The translations under genes and the position numbers were made by a program. DNA of 64,000 nucleotides, taken from Paenibacillus timonensis. GTDB taxonomy: Bacteria > Bacillota > Bacilli > Paenibacillales > Paenibacillaceae. Each line of letters opens with the position of its first letter. Positions within the stretch are counted from its first letter, which is position 1. Location of the stretch: NCBI RefSeq assembly GCF_009725205.1, contig NZ_WNZY01000013.1, positions 1 to 64,000 on the forward strand, written 5' to 3'. The notes beneath the pieces were generated by a model that ran no database searches, was not told the origin of the DNA, and saw only the letters and a list, made by a program, of their open reading frames with translations. Of this stretch, positions 9,007-18,083 are shown piece by piece.

Positions 9007-10239
9007 CTATTGTAATTTTTGAATGCGGTCCCACTGGCTTACGATATCCGTGACGCGTACGCCGAAGTTTTCATCAATGACGACAACCTCGCCCTTAGCG
9101 ATCAGTTTGTTGTTCACAAGAATATCCACGGGCTCACCGGCGAGCTTGTCCAACTCGATTATGGAGCCTTGGGACAACTCCAGGATATCTTTAATTTGCC
9201 GTTGGGTCCTCCCTAATTCTACGGTGACTTTAAGGGGTATGTCCATCAGTAAGTTTAAATTATTTTCGTCCACATGACCAAAGGATGGATTTCCCAGATT
9301 AGCGAACTGTACAGGCTGTACATTCAAATTACGTCCCGGGGCTGCACCATAATGATGCGGCTCGCCGTAAGGCTGACCTTGAGGCGGATATCCATAAGGC
9401 GCCGGTTGCCCATAGCCATATCCATCTTGCATCGGCGGCTGTTGCATCGGCGGCTGCTGCATAGGTTGGGACGGCTGTTGGTAAACCGGTGCCTGCGGTG
9501 CTGGCTCAGCATGCGGCGCGGCGGCGGCAGCACTTTCCATTTCCACCGTAGTTGTATCAACAGCAGAACCGCTAATAAGACTCGATACCATTTCCTTAGC
9601 AAATTTAACAGTCAGAAGCTGCATGATCGTTGAATCAATTAAATCACCGATTGTCAATCGGAAGGATATTTTAATTAATGGATCTGCTTCTGGCAAACTA
9701 CCAAGACCATGCCCACTAGACATATTAAGGATGTCGATCCCTGGTGGTGATATATTTACAAAACGATTAAATATTGTAGACATCGATGTAGCAGAAGAAC
9801 CCATCATCTGATTCATCGCTTCTTGAACAGCACTGATATGAATTTCATTTAAATCCTCATCCGCAGGATTCCCCTCTCCACCAAGCATCAGATCGGCGAT
9901 AACTTGAGCATCCCGTGTCTTGATAACCAAAGAGTTCATCCCCTCAAACCCATCAACATATTCGACATGGATGGCGACATGCGGCTTAGGGAACTCAGCT
10001 TCAAATTGAGAACGGGTGATTACAGAAACCTTCGGAGTTGTGATATCTACCTTTTTACTCAACAAGGTTGACAGTGCCGTCGCCGCGCTGCCAAAAGTTA
10101 TATTCCCGATCTCCCCTAATGCATCTTGTTCCAGTGGAGTCAAGACATCATCAACCGTAGGCTCAGATGATGATTCCTGATTCGCCTGTTTCAGTAAAGC
10201 GTCGATCTCTTCTTGGGATAAATAATCTTTACTCGTCAA
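9007..10239 (-). CDS. fliY: FliY flagellar switch protein / CheY-P phosphatase
   Basis: Switch-complex protein combining a CheC-like phosphatase region with a FliN-type C-terminal domain. The N terminus (TSKDYLSQEEIDALLKQ) is a CheY-P-binding motif shared with FliM. CheC-type segments follow in residues 35-235. Then comes a Pro/Gln/Tyr-rich linker with repeated QQPPMQ blocks (about 255-300), then the FliN domain to residue 410. The best start is TTG 10239 (RBS AAGGAG 9 bp upstream), inside the last codons of fliM; the frame is open a little further upstream. The repeat linker is longer than in B. subtilis. Confidence 0.93.
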   Translation of the reverse strand: MTSKDYLSQEEIDALLKQANQESSSEPTVDDVLTPLEQDALGEIGNITFGSAATALSTLLSKKVDITTPKVSVITRSQFEAEFPKPHVAIHVEYVDGFEGMNSLVIKTRDAQVIADLMLGGEGNPADEDLNEIHISAVQEAMNQMMGSSATSMSTIFNRFVNISPPGIDILNMSSGHGLGSLPEADPLIKISFRLTIGDLIDSTIMQLLTVKFAKEMVSSLISGSAVDTTTVEMESAAAAAPHAEPAPQAPVYQQPSQPMQQPPMQQPPMQDGYGYGQPAPYGYPPQGQPYGEPHHYGAAPGRNLNVQPVQFANLGNPSFGHVDENNLNLLMDIPLKVTVELGRTQRQIKDILELSQGSIIELDKLAGEPVDILVNNKLIAKGEVVVIDENFGVRVTDIVSQWDRIQKLQ

Positions 10240-11227
10240 TCTCCTCAACTCCTTCACTGACAATTTCATCAATTTGGATCGCAATCCGATCTTTGATCGT
10301 TCCGGGGCTACCGATATACTTCAATCTGTCCCCCACACGGATTTGCAGTCCATCTTGAACAGGTTTGTTCAATGAGATTACGTCACCGGCGGATAATCCC
10401 AGGAACTCGCGGATGGTGATCTGAGATTCACCCAAATCTGCAATAATAGGTAACTTGGCCTTGTTCACCCGGTTACGAAGCGCATCAACCTCTTCTGGCG
10501 CGCGTGACTTCTTCTGAGAGACAAACCAATGGTGAACCGAAAGTTTAGGCATGATCGGTTCGATTACGACATGCGGTATACAAAGGTTAATCATGCCTGA
10601 TGTATCTCCGATTTTGGTACTTAGCGAAATTAGTGCGATCGTCTCGTTCGGTGATACGATTTGCATAAATTGAGGATTGGTTTCCAGCCCCTCCATCCGC
10701 GGATTAATATCCACGATCGTCCTCCAGGCTTCCTGCAAGCTCTCAAAGGCGCGGCTGAAAATTCGTTCCATAATGATCGTTTCGATCTCCGTCAGCGATC
10801 CAATTTTCGAAGGTGCTGCTCCTAGGCCGCCCAATAGCCGGTCCAACATGGCAAAAGCAACGTTGGGATGCACCTCCAGCACCATTCTTCCTTCAAGCGG
10901 CTCCGCTTCAAAAATGTTCAAGATCGTCATTTTCGGAATAGAGCGAATAAATTCGTCATAAGGAAGCTGCTCTACCTGAACAACATTAATTTGCACAAAC
11001 GTACGTAGTTGAGCTGAAAAATAGGTGGTGAGATAACGGGCAAAGTTCTCATGAATCCGGGTCAAGCTCCGAATATGATCTTTGGAAAATCTCACCGCTC
11101 TCTTAAAATCATAAGAGCGGATCTTCTTCTGCGTCTCTTCCTTTTTCAGTTCCTCGGCGTCCATTTCGCCCGACGATAACGCAGCAAGCAGCGCATCGAT
11201 CTCGTTCTGCGACAACACATCAACCAA
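10229..11227 (-). CDS. fliM: FliM flagellar motor switch protein
   Basis: C-ring switch protein that binds CheY-P and reverses or stops rotation. Start TTG 11227 gives VDVLSQNEIDALLAALSS, the typical FliM N terminus and CheY-P-binding motif, with AAGGGGGT 6 bp upstream; a GTG 9 bp earlier is possible. A middle CheC-like domain (GGLG motif near residue 110) and a C-terminal FliN-like domain follow. At 332 aa it is full length. Its 3' end overlaps fliY. Confidence 0.95.
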   Translation of the reverse strand: MVDVLSQNEIDALLAALSSGEMDAEELKKEETQKKIRSYDFKRAVRFSKDHIRSLTRIHENFARYLTTYFSAQLRTFVQINVVQVEQLPYDEFIRSIPKMTILNIFEAEPLEGRMVLEVHPNVAFAMLDRLLGGLGAAPSKIGSLTEIETIIMERIFSRAFESLQEAWRTIVDINPRMEGLETNPQFMQIVSPNETIALISLSTKIGDTSGMINLCIPHVVIEPIMPKLSVHHWFVSQKKSRAPEEVDALRNRVNKAKLPIIADLGESQITIREFLGLSAGDVISLNKPVQDGLQIRVGDRLKYIGSPGTIKDRIAIQIDEIVSEGVEEIDE

Positions 11228-11270
11228 ACATCTCACCCCCTTAGAAAAATCCGTATTCGTTCGATATTAA

Positions 11271-11744
11271 TTAGATCGTCGTCATGATGAAATCGGTAAT
11301 ATCGATTTGAATCAATTTCCCTTCCGGCAGCGACTTGTTGATCAGGTTGAGCAACTTGGAGCTCAGATTGTCTTTTCCCAATGCACCTGTCAATTCCTCC
11401 GGCTTGGTATCTGCCAACGTTTTAATGATGATAGGTTTAACTTTGTAGTCCTTGATTTTGTCGAAGGCCTCCTTGGAAACCTCGTTATCCAATTGGAAAG
11501 CAAAATCGATGACCACAACGTATTCCGGTTCGGACAAATTCGTTTTGATGTCGTCGAGCGTTGAAGTGACCTTCACGATCTCGTCCACCGACAATTTCTC
11601 CGGTTCAGCTACGCTATTGACAGCAGCATTCACCTCGGTACCAGGCGCGGGTTTATTCATTTGATTCACCAGCAGGAAGGCGGCCAATACGATTAATGTG
11701 ATAGCAAGCAAAATCGTGATTAGCCAAGGCAACATTTTTTTCAT
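11271..11744 (-). CDS. fliL: FliL flagellar basal-body-associated protein
   Basis: Single-span membrane protein that surrounds the stator and supports motor torque. At 157 aa it has an N-terminal transmembrane helix at about residues 5-27 and an exported stomatin-like domain ending ITDFIMTTI, typical of FliL. The start is ATG 11744, whose ATGA overlaps the swrD stop; GGAGGA is 6 bp upstream. Its neighbours are swrD and fliM. Confidence 0.92.
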   Translation of the reverse strand: MKKMLPWLITILLAITLIVLAAFLLVNQMNKPAPGTEVNAAVNSVAEPEKLSVDEIVKVTSTLDDIKTNLSEPEYVVVIDFAFQLDNEVSKEAFDKIKDYKVKPIIIKTLADTKPEELTGALGKDNLSSKLLNLINKSLPEGKLIQIDITDFIMTTI

Positions 11745-11965
11745 GACCATTCCTCCGTTTGTTGCACTTTAATAGTTGCTGCGTGGATGCCGATATCCCG
11801 ATAATACGCTTGGATCATCGCAATAACATCGGCCGCCTTCTCCAGCACGATAATACGCTTTCCTGTGATCAGGGTAACGTAAGTATCCGGCGTTTCTTCT
11901 ACGGTTTCAATCATAATGGCGTTCAGCCACATTTGAGAACCGTTCAAGCGTGTAACAGAAATCAT
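11741..11965 (-). CDS. swrD: SwrD/FlbD family motility protein
   Basis: Small 74-aa protein of the FlbD family (YlzI/SwrD in B. subtilis, where it raises flagellar torque). The family start ISVTRLNGSQMWLNAIMIETVE is intact. The frame ends in the ATGA overlap with fliL. The gene lies between the hook gene and fliL as in B. subtilis. Function is inferred from homology and position. Confidence 0.9.
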   Translation of the reverse strand: MISVTRLNGSQMWLNAIMIETVEETPDTYVTLITGKRIIVLEKAADVIAMIQAYYRDIGIHAATIKVQQTEEWS

Positions 11966-11988
11966 GATTTCCCTCCTAGGCGATCAAG

Positions 11989-12048
11989 GAAGCGGGGGGG
12001 GGGAACAGCCGGGGAAAGGCTTCCCCCACCCCGGCTACCCCTTCGCTT
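11989..12048. repeat. Hairpin and poly-G(10) tract between flgE and swrD
   Basis: The short flgE-swrD gap holds a run of ten G (11994-12003, plus strand) and an inverted repeat: AGCCGGGG at 12007-12014 pairs with CCCCGGCT at 12029-12036. An outer pairing aagcg (11990-11994) with cgctt (12044-12048) encloses both. In the operon mRNA this would be a strong C/G-rich hairpin between two cistrons. It lacks a U-tract, so it is not a classical terminator. It could slow or process the transcript. Confidence 0.6.
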
Positions 12049-12877
12049 AACGTTTCAGATTGACAACTTCCTGAAGCACTTCGTCAGAGGTGGTAATGAT
12101 CCGCGAGTTGGCTTGGAAGCCCCGCTGCGCTACGATCATCTCGGTAAATTCTCCCGTCAAATCGACGTTAGACATTTCGAGTTGTCCTGCAACAACAGCC
12201 CCTGTACCGGTCTCAGCATTATTAGGGTTGGAGTAGTAAGCTTCAATGTCGCCATCCGGGACAGCATTTAAAGTTACCCGATACAGATTTCCTCCAATTT
12301 TCTCCAAACCTTCAGGATTCACAACTTTTGCAACCCCAATCTGATCCCCAGCTGCCGTTTCACCAGTATTCAACTTCTGCATAATCGTTCCATCTGCAGC
12401 AATCGTAAAGGCAGTTACGTTACCGAAATCAATAGGCTCCATTGGATCACCTGCGACGTTACAAACGAATAATCCATCAGAAGTAACTAACTGACCTGCT
12501 GCATCCAAATGTAAATCACCAGCCCGAGTCAAAAACGGGACATCCTGATCGGCGGATAGCTTAACTAGGAAAAATCCGTCTCCATCAATCCGTAAATCTA
12601 GCGGATTATTTGTTGTCATAGCACTACCGGCAGTATGTAAAGTATCTATGGAACCGATAGAGGTCCCAAGACCAATTTGTTTGGCGTTCATCCCTCCGCT
12701 TTCTCCATCAACTGGTGCTGTTACCCCGGATACTGTCTGGCTCATGATATCCTTAAACATCACGCGTCCGGATTTGAAACCTACTGTATTAACGTTCGCA
12801 ATATTGTTGCCGATAACGTCAAGCTTGGTTTGAAAGCCGCGCATCCCGGAAACGCCAGAATACATAGATCTTAACAT
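12047..12877 (-). CDS. flgE: Flagellar hook protein FlgE/FlgG type
   Basis: Hook (rod/hook family) protein of 276 aa. The N terminus LRSMYSGVSGMRGFQTKLDVIGNNIANVNT-type carries the basal-body rod signature, and the C terminus (NVDLTGEFTEMIVAQRGFQANSRII) carries the matching coiled-coil motif. The same-position gene in B. subtilis encodes the hook protein, formerly called flgG. It lies between flgD/TIGR02530 and swrD. Assignment to hook rather than distal rod rests on this position. Confidence 0.9.
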   Translation of the reverse strand: MLRSMYSGVSGMRGFQTKLDVIGNNIANVNTVGFKSGRVMFKDIMSQTVSGVTAPVDGESGGMNAKQIGLGTSIGSIDTLHTAGSAMTTNNPLDLRIDGDGFFLVKLSADQDVPFLTRAGDLHLDAAGQLVTSDGLFVCNVAGDPMEPIDFGNVTAFTIAADGTIMQKLNTGETAAGDQIGVAKVVNPEGLEKIGGNLYRVTLNAVPDGDIEAYYSNPNNAETGTGAVVAGQLEMSNVDLTGEFTEMIVAQRGFQANSRIITTSDEVLQEVVNLKR

Positions 12878-12967
12878 GCGTTCTCATTCCTTCCAGTGAT
12901 AAAATAACTTGCTTTGGCTGCTTCAGTCGATCCGCAGCCGATGGCTCCCGTAACCGGTCCAGCCATA

Positions 12968-13348
12968 TTAAGAGATGATGACGGCGCTGTCGATTTGCGT
13001 GAATACGTTATCCATCATGCTGCTGCCGTCCATTGCGGTAACGACGGTACGATTATTCACATTGACGATAAGGGCCATGTCTTTCAGCAATATCAAGGAA
13101 TCCTTGGCTCCCTTTGCAGCAGCACTATCTATCGCTGATTCGATCTTGTTCAACTGCTCCGGTTGCAGTTCGATTCCGCGTTGTTCCAACCGCTTCACCG
13201 CATGGTTGCTGAAATGGACCAGCCGGTCTTCCAGCATATCCTTGAAATTGGTTCCCGTCGTGGCTGTCGAATTGTTTCTGTTGAGGGTTAGCGCACTAGG
13301 TCCGATTCTTCCTGTGTACAGCTGCCCTACTCGGATCGGCCCGTTCAT
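12968..13348 (-). CDS. TIGR02530-family flagellar operon protein
   Basis: A 126-aa protein of the small family found next to flgD in Bacillales and Clostridia flagellar operons. The conserved block FSNHAVKRLEQRGIELQPEQL (about residues 46-66) is typical, as is the SLILLKDMALIVNVNNRTVVTAMD-type end. Its biochemical role is unknown; position suggests hook assembly. It overlaps flgD by 4 bp and leaves a 90-bp gap before the hook gene. Confidence 0.85.
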   Translation of the reverse strand: MNGPIRVGQLYTGRIGPSALTLNRNNSTATTGTNFKDMLEDRLVHFSNHAVKRLEQRGIELQPEQLNKIESAIDSAAAKGAKDSLILLKDMALIVNVNNRTVVTAMDGSSMMDNVFTQIDSAVIIS

Positions 13349-13848
13349 GATAGGTCCGCTCCTTGACCAGCTCCGCCGGTTTCCTCAGCAGGATCACCAA
13401 CCTGTTCGATATCGGAGATTTTAACTTCCTTATCTCCCACCTTGACGTAGTGAACACCGTCACGAACAATGATGGAATCAACGATACCGCTTTCCTTCTC
13501 AACCACAACTTCGGATTGACCTGTCGCAACATCATAGTTACCTGTTTTGGTTGAGGTGACCCAAGTCACCTGTTTTCCAATCAGTCCGGAATCATTACCT
13601 AATGATCGGCCTAGATTGGATAGCTGTTCAGAAATATTGGTCAGTTGCTCTACCGAGGAAAACTGAGCCATTTGAGCGACCATTTGTGTATTATCCATCG
13701 GGGATAAGGGATCTTGATTTTGCATTTGGGCCATCATCAGTTTCAGAAAAGCATCTTTGCCCATTTCGTTGGTTTTCGTACTTGCTTTCTGAACATTGTT
13801 CTGCGAATAATTCGGCCACATCACTGAAGGTGAATACGCATCTGCCAC
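13345..13848 (-). CDS. flgD: FlgD hook-cap scaffolding protein
   Basis: Hook-capping protein needed for polymerisation of hook subunits. Start GTG 13848 (VADAYSPSVMWPNY) has AAAGGAGGT 6 bp upstream; the open frame extends further, but that part runs into fliK. The signature DAFLKLMMAQMQNQDPLSPMD-type block is at about residues 33-53. The C-terminal region is a short beta domain (GIVDSIIVRDGVHYVKVGD). The length of 167 aa fits short Bacillales FlgD. Confidence 0.9.
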   Translation of the reverse strand: MADAYSPSVMWPNYSQNNVQKASTKTNEMGKDAFLKLMMAQMQNQDPLSPMDNTQMVAQMAQFSSVEQLTNISEQLSNLGRSLGNDSGLIGKQVTWVTSTKTGNYDVATGQSEVVVEKESGIVDSIIVRDGVHYVKVGDKEVKISDIEQVGDPAEETGGAGQGADLS

Positions 13849-13870
13849 GGAGGTACCTCCTTTCTGCTTT

Positions 13871-15286
13871 TTATGCTCTAGCGACAAAGGAACTGCCGTA
13901 GTTTTGCTCCTTGGCTCTGACCTCGGCGACCCACTCGTTCCATTCCTCATTCATATCATGAATGGCCAGAGTATCGTCCTCCATCAGTGGACGGCGTTTT
14001 TCACTTTGCTGTTGCCCCGCTCCGCTGCCGGACTGGCGACCATCATGGTACATATGGGACGACAGTGCCGAGTTTTGCGTGACTTCCAACTTGTTCACCT
14101 GAAGCCCCTGGGACTGTAACGCCGTTCTCAGTTGCGCCATTTGCTGCTCCAGAGATTCCTTGGCAAAAGCATGCTCTGTCATGAATTGGGCGGTTAATTG
14201 CCCGTTTTGCATCGTAATTCGTACGTCAACTTGTCCTAAATGCTCCGGATAAAGCGAGATTCTCGCTTCAGACACGCCTTTCAGGTTCACGATATCCAGC
14301 TTGTTAACCAGGAAACCGCTCATTTCTTTGGCGAACTGTTCAACCGGAACCGGCTTGGCTACATGCCTAGCGGAAATGATGCCGCTATCCCGGATCGCAA
14401 GTTGTCCCGCGGTCACGATTTGTCCTGTTGGAACCGAATCCTCGTGTTCTTTAGGTTCTATCGTTAGGTCGTCAATTGCCGTATCGGAGTAAATCGCGTG
14501 AACTGTTGCCGTATTGCTGCCTGTCTTTGTGCTGTGCTGAGCGGTCTGTGCATTCCCTTGATTTAGCATATCGCCGCCCGAGCTGCCTTGTGGGTTAGCT
14601 CCTGCACCTTGATTTGTCGTAAGGATTCGCGGGTGTATTCCTCCAACCGATTCGGTTCCTTTGCCGCCATTCAGCTTCGTTTCGACCGAATCAGGGAGTG
14701 TATCCAGCATCCCTTGCAGCGTATCCAGCATGACTCCGGCTTGTCCTTGCGCGCTCGATGTCAGCTTCACGGCATCGGTATTCGATTCCGTTGCAGCCAA
14801 CAATTGCACCAACGCATCCTGTACCGCGAAACGCATCGTCTCTGGCTGTTGCGCCAGTGCTGGCAGTAGATTAGCTTCTTCAGTCCCCACTGTTCCCGAC
14901 GTTGGAGTTGTGTTCGTTTGCTGCAATAAGGTCTGGACATTTTGCAGCCAGCCTTGCAAAGCCGCCATCAACGATGGGTCCGCTTGAAGCGCTTCATCCA
15001 ATTTCGGCAGCTGCTGCAGCAGTCCTTCGATCATGGCTGCTAGCGTACTGTCCGTTGCATCGGATGCAGCCGCTTCTGTGGTTTTCTGAAGTCCAGCCAA
15101 GGTCAGCAGTTGGGCAGAGGTTTGTCCTTCCTGTGACTGAGCATTGCCGAGCAGCATGGAAAGGAGCTTCTGGTCAAAAGACAATGCCGTATTGGGCGCA
15201 ACTTCTGACTTACCTGCCGATCCATACCATAACGAATTAACAGATCCCGCTTTGTTTCCATTTACTTGAGTCACGGTTTGATTCAT
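13871..15286 (-). CDS. fliK: FliK hook-length control protein
   Basis: Exported ruler that measures the hook and triggers the FlhB switch. The start is ATG 15286 (MNQTVTQVNG) with AAAGGAGGTGAG upstream. The N-terminal 300 residues are low in complexity and rich in Q, T and A. The C-terminal FLG_HOOK domain (about residues 345-430) includes LYPEHLGQVDVRITMQNGQ and LRTALQSQGLQVNKLEV, the conserved part that contacts FlhB. The 471-aa product sits between ylxF and flgD. Confidence 0.9.
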   Translation of the reverse strand: MNQTVTQVNGNKAGSVNSLWYGSAGKSEVAPNTALSFDQKLLSMLLGNAQSQEGQTSAQLLTLAGLQKTTEAAASDATDSTLAAMIEGLLQQLPKLDEALQADPSLMAALQGWLQNVQTLLQQTNTTPTSGTVGTEEANLLPALAQQPETMRFAVQDALVQLLAATESNTDAVKLTSSAQGQAGVMLDTLQGMLDTLPDSVETKLNGGKGTESVGGIHPRILTTNQGAGANPQGSSGGDMLNQGNAQTAQHSTKTGSNTATVHAIYSDTAIDDLTIEPKEHEDSVPTGQIVTAGQLAIRDSGIISARHVAKPVPVEQFAKEMSGFLVNKLDIVNLKGVSEARISLYPEHLGQVDVRITMQNGQLTAQFMTEHAFAKESLEQQMAQLRTALQSQGLQVNKLEVTQNSALSSHMYHDGRQSGSGAGQQQSEKRRPLMEDDTLAIHDMNEEWNEWVAEVRAKEQNYGSSFVARA

Positions 15287-15327
15287 CTTGTTCTCACCTC
15301 CTTTCAAGAGTAATTTTCAGTCCATAT

Positions 15328-16266
15328 TTACTTGCTAACCAATTGATTCAAGATCTTCACCGACGTTTTCTCATCGGTTTTGGCCATTTCCGCCAAAATT
15401 TTCGATCGGGTGGCTCCATTGACGGACTTCATGATCTTAAGTCCCTTTTCCGGACTTAGCTTATACGTTTGAAGAATGAGTTTGGCGGCATCTGCCGCAG
15501 CCATCGATGAGAAAGTCTGACTGAGCTCGGTATCATCCAGCCCTGTTCCGGTTGTGGCGGCGGCAGCATCCGCAGCCGATTCCATTTTGAGTCTGGACTG
15601 CAGTGCGGCGATCGCCAAATCCTCGGACGTATTGACATCCTTCAGCTTGATCGAAATATCGGCTGCCTTCTGTGGATCCATCTTTTCCAAAATGGCCACT
15701 TTACTCTCATTACTCATCACACTCAGCATTTGCAGCGTCTCTTCCGTTGACAGCTTGTCGAAGATTGCCGCTGCTTTGCTTGGGCTCATCTCCGCATAGA
15801 GATTGGCCAGCTTCTTAACTTCCTTCTGGTAGGCTTCCGCTTCCGTCGATTGTTGCTGTTCATTCTCTTGCTGTTGAACAGTAGCAAGCTGATCCTGTAA
15901 CTCTTTGACTTTCTCCTGCTGCTGGGACGCTTGCTGGTTCGCCGATTGCAGCTCCGCCTGCTGTTTTGCAAGCTGATCTTTGAGTTCTTTCACAGTCGCC
16001 TCGGTACTCTCCTGCTGCTTCTGTTCTTCCTCCGCAGCTTGCTTCAACTCACCCTCCGGAACTTCAGGATCCGGGACCAAATTCTTCACAACGGGAATCC
16101 GGTTTCCCCAATCGAACAGCGTATTACGGAAGTCAATGTTGAATAAGGTTAAAAGCACACCTAACAGGACAACCGTAAAAAGAATAGGGGTCATAAAGAA
16201 CAGAAAACGCGAGAATCCGCCTCCCGACTCTTCTTCTAATTCTTCATCAAGCACTGTTTTTGCCAT
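15328..16266 (-). CDS. ylxF: YlxF/MotE-type flagellar operon protein with MgtE N-like domain
   Basis: A 312-aa protein with one transmembrane helix at about residues 22-46, a long Gln/Glu-rich coiled coil (about 80-145), then an MgtE intracellular N-type domain (AEMSPSKAAAIFDKLSTEET, about 157-230). The homologue between fliJ and fliK in B. subtilis is ylxF; related MotE proteins chaperone stator or motor proteins. A C-terminal helical repeat continues to the end. The role is inferred from the family. Confidence 0.8.
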   Translation of the reverse strand: MAKTVLDEELEEESGGGFSRFLFFMTPILFTVVLLGVLLTLFNIDFRNTLFDWGNRIPVVKNLVPDPEVPEGELKQAAEEEQKQQESTEATVKELKDQLAKQQAELQSANQQASQQQEKVKELQDQLATVQQQENEQQQSTEAEAYQKEVKKLANLYAEMSPSKAAAIFDKLSTEETLQMLSVMSNESKVAILEKMDPQKAADISIKLKDVNTSEDLAIAALQSRLKMESAADAAAATTGTGLDDTELSQTFSSMAAADAAKLILQTYKLSPEKGLKIMKSVNGATRSKILAEMAKTDEKTSVKILNQLVSK

Positions 16267-16309
16267 CTTGTTTCCCTCCTTCGAACAACCGTATGGGCGC
16301 CCGCTTTCT

Positions 16310-16753
16310 TTATCGGGCTCTCATGGCGAACCGGACCGTGGCCATTTCATCCAGCTCGTTTTGTTCCCGAAGAAGCATATCGTGCTGAAATTTATCCATG
16401 GCTTTCTCTTTCGCTTTAAGCCATACCTTCTCGTCCAGCATTTTCCCCTTTAATACCGTCTTCTTGTGCTCTACCTTCTGTTCGGCTACGCGAATATCGC
16501 CTTGCTTCCTCTCGATCGCTTGATCGATGAAGCCCATATATCGTTGAAGTTCCTGCAGTTTGATCATGGAGGCTGTGTTCTCTGCTTCGGCTGCGATCAC
16601 CGCAGCGATACTGGCTTTCTCCTCCAACAACTGCTCCAGCGAACGTTGCTCCGACTGCAGTTCGCCAACGGCAGCGGACAGCATCCATTCAGCCTGCGTC
16701 TTTTCGTTGGATTTCAAATCGACTACTTTTTGATAGACGTAACGGAACTTCAT
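16310..16753 (-). CDS. fliJ: FliJ flagellar export chaperone/ATPase stalk
   Basis: Coiled-coil protein of 147 aa that acts as the central stalk of the FliI ATPase ring. It is almost entirely helical, starting MKFRYVYQKVVDLKSNEKTQ, and rich in Glu, Lys and Gln as expected. It lies 10 bp after fliI and before ylxF, with RBS GGAGA. Confidence 0.9.
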   Translation of the reverse strand: MKFRYVYQKVVDLKSNEKTQAEWMLSAAVGELQSEQRSLEQLLEEKASIAAVIAAEAENTASMIKLQELQRYMGFIDQAIERKQGDIRVAEQKVEHKKTVLKGKMLDEKVWLKAKEKAMDKFQHDMLLREQNELDEMATVRFAMRAR

Positions 16754-16763
16754 ACTTTACGTT

Positions 16764-18083
16764 TCATCTCCTTGCGAATTCGGAAATTAGCCGTTCCTGC
16801 ACTTCAGTGAGCTTCACTTTCTCATTGACCTTCTGTTTCGTAAAGTTCCATATCTCTTGGATCGCGCCGATCGCTTCGTCGATATCCGCGTTGGAGCCCG
16901 GCTGATACGCACCGATATTGATCAAATCCTCAGAATCCTTATAAACGGCCATCAGCCGCTTCAGGTTATCGGCCGCCTCATTCTGGTCGTCCGTCACGAT
17001 ATCCTTCATCACCCGGCTAATGCTCGCCAGAATATCAATTGCAGGAAAATGTCCCTTATTCGCGATCCCGCGGTTCAGCACGATATGGCCGTCCAAGATT
17101 CCCCGGACTGCATCGGCTATCGGTTCATTCATATCGTCGCCGTCAACGAGTACGGTGTAGAAAGCGGTAATCGACCCGGTAGGCCCTGTTCCCGCACGCT
17201 CCATTAGTTTCGGTAATGCAGCAAACACGGAAGGGGTATATCCGCGCATAGCCGGCGGTTCCCCAACTGCTAGTCCTACCTCGCGAAGTGCCATCGCATA
17301 GCGAGTAACGGAATCCATCATGAGCATGACGTTAAGGCCGCGATCCCGGAAATACTCAGCGATCGTTGTGGCAATCAAAGCCCCCTTCATCCGGATCAAA
17401 GCCGGTTGATCGGAGGTTGCCACGACGACGACGGAACGTTCCAACCCTTCGGGGCCAAGATCCCGTTCAATAAAATCTAGCACCTCACGCCCCCGTTCCC
17501 CAACAAGCGCGATCACGTTAACGTCTGCTGAAGTGTTACGAGCGATCATCCCCATCAACGTACTCTTTCCGACCCCGGAGCCGGCAAAGATCCCAACCCG
17601 CTGGCCTTTGCCGATCGTTAACAGACCATCGATAGCTCGCACCCCGATGCCTATTGGCTCGGTAACTCTTGGACGATTCAGCGGATTCATGGGTTTGTTG
17701 TAGGTTGAGTAATGTCCCATCCTCGATGGCAACAGGGACCCGTCCAGCGGTTGACCCAAGCCATCCAGCACCTTACCGAGCAGTTCGGATCCAACCTGAA
17801 CGGTCAGCGGTTTGCCGGTCCCGACGACATCACACCCGGGACCAATCGCTTGGAGCTCGCCCAGCGGCATAAGCAACACCTTGTTATCACGAAACCCAAC
17901 CACTTCGGCTTGGAGTGGTTGAGCGGCCTTGCTGGGGTAGATATAACATAAATCGCCTATGCTGGCGTCCGGGCCTTCGGATTCGACCATCAGCCCGATG
18001 ACCTGTGTCACTTTCCCGTTGATTCGGATCGGATCAAGTTGCCTAAGGTGATCGATATAACGTTCAGCTCTCAACATCGTCAT
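16764..18083 (-). CDS. fliI: FliI flagellum-specific ATPase
   Basis: Soluble hexameric ATPase of flagellar export, related to F1-beta. At 439 aa from ATG 18083 it has Walker A GSGVGKST at about 168-175, ALVGERGREVLDFIERDLG (about 193-211) and VLMMDSVTRYAMALREVGLA (about 253-272). The open frame reaches 18197, but the RBS GAGGT and the normal N terminus (TMLRAERYIDHLRQL) favour 18083, which overlaps fliH by 20 bp. Confidence 0.96.
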   Translation of the reverse strand: MTMLRAERYIDHLRQLDPIRINGKVTQVIGLMVESEGPDASIGDLCYIYPSKAAQPLQAEVVGFRDNKVLLMPLGELQAIGPGCDVVGTGKPLTVQVGSELLGKVLDGLGQPLDGSLLPSRMGHYSTYNKPMNPLNRPRVTEPIGIGVRAIDGLLTIGKGQRVGIFAGSGVGKSTLMGMIARNTSADVNVIALVGERGREVLDFIERDLGPEGLERSVVVVATSDQPALIRMKGALIATTIAEYFRDRGLNVMLMMDSVTRYAMALREVGLAVGEPPAMRGYTPSVFAALPKLMERAGTGPTGSITAFYTVLVDGDDMNEPIADAVRGILDGHIVLNRGIANKGHFPAIDILASISRVMKDIVTDDQNEAADNLKRLMAVYKDSEDLINIGAYQPGSNADIDEAIGAIQEIWNFTKQKVNEKVKLTEVQERLISEFARR

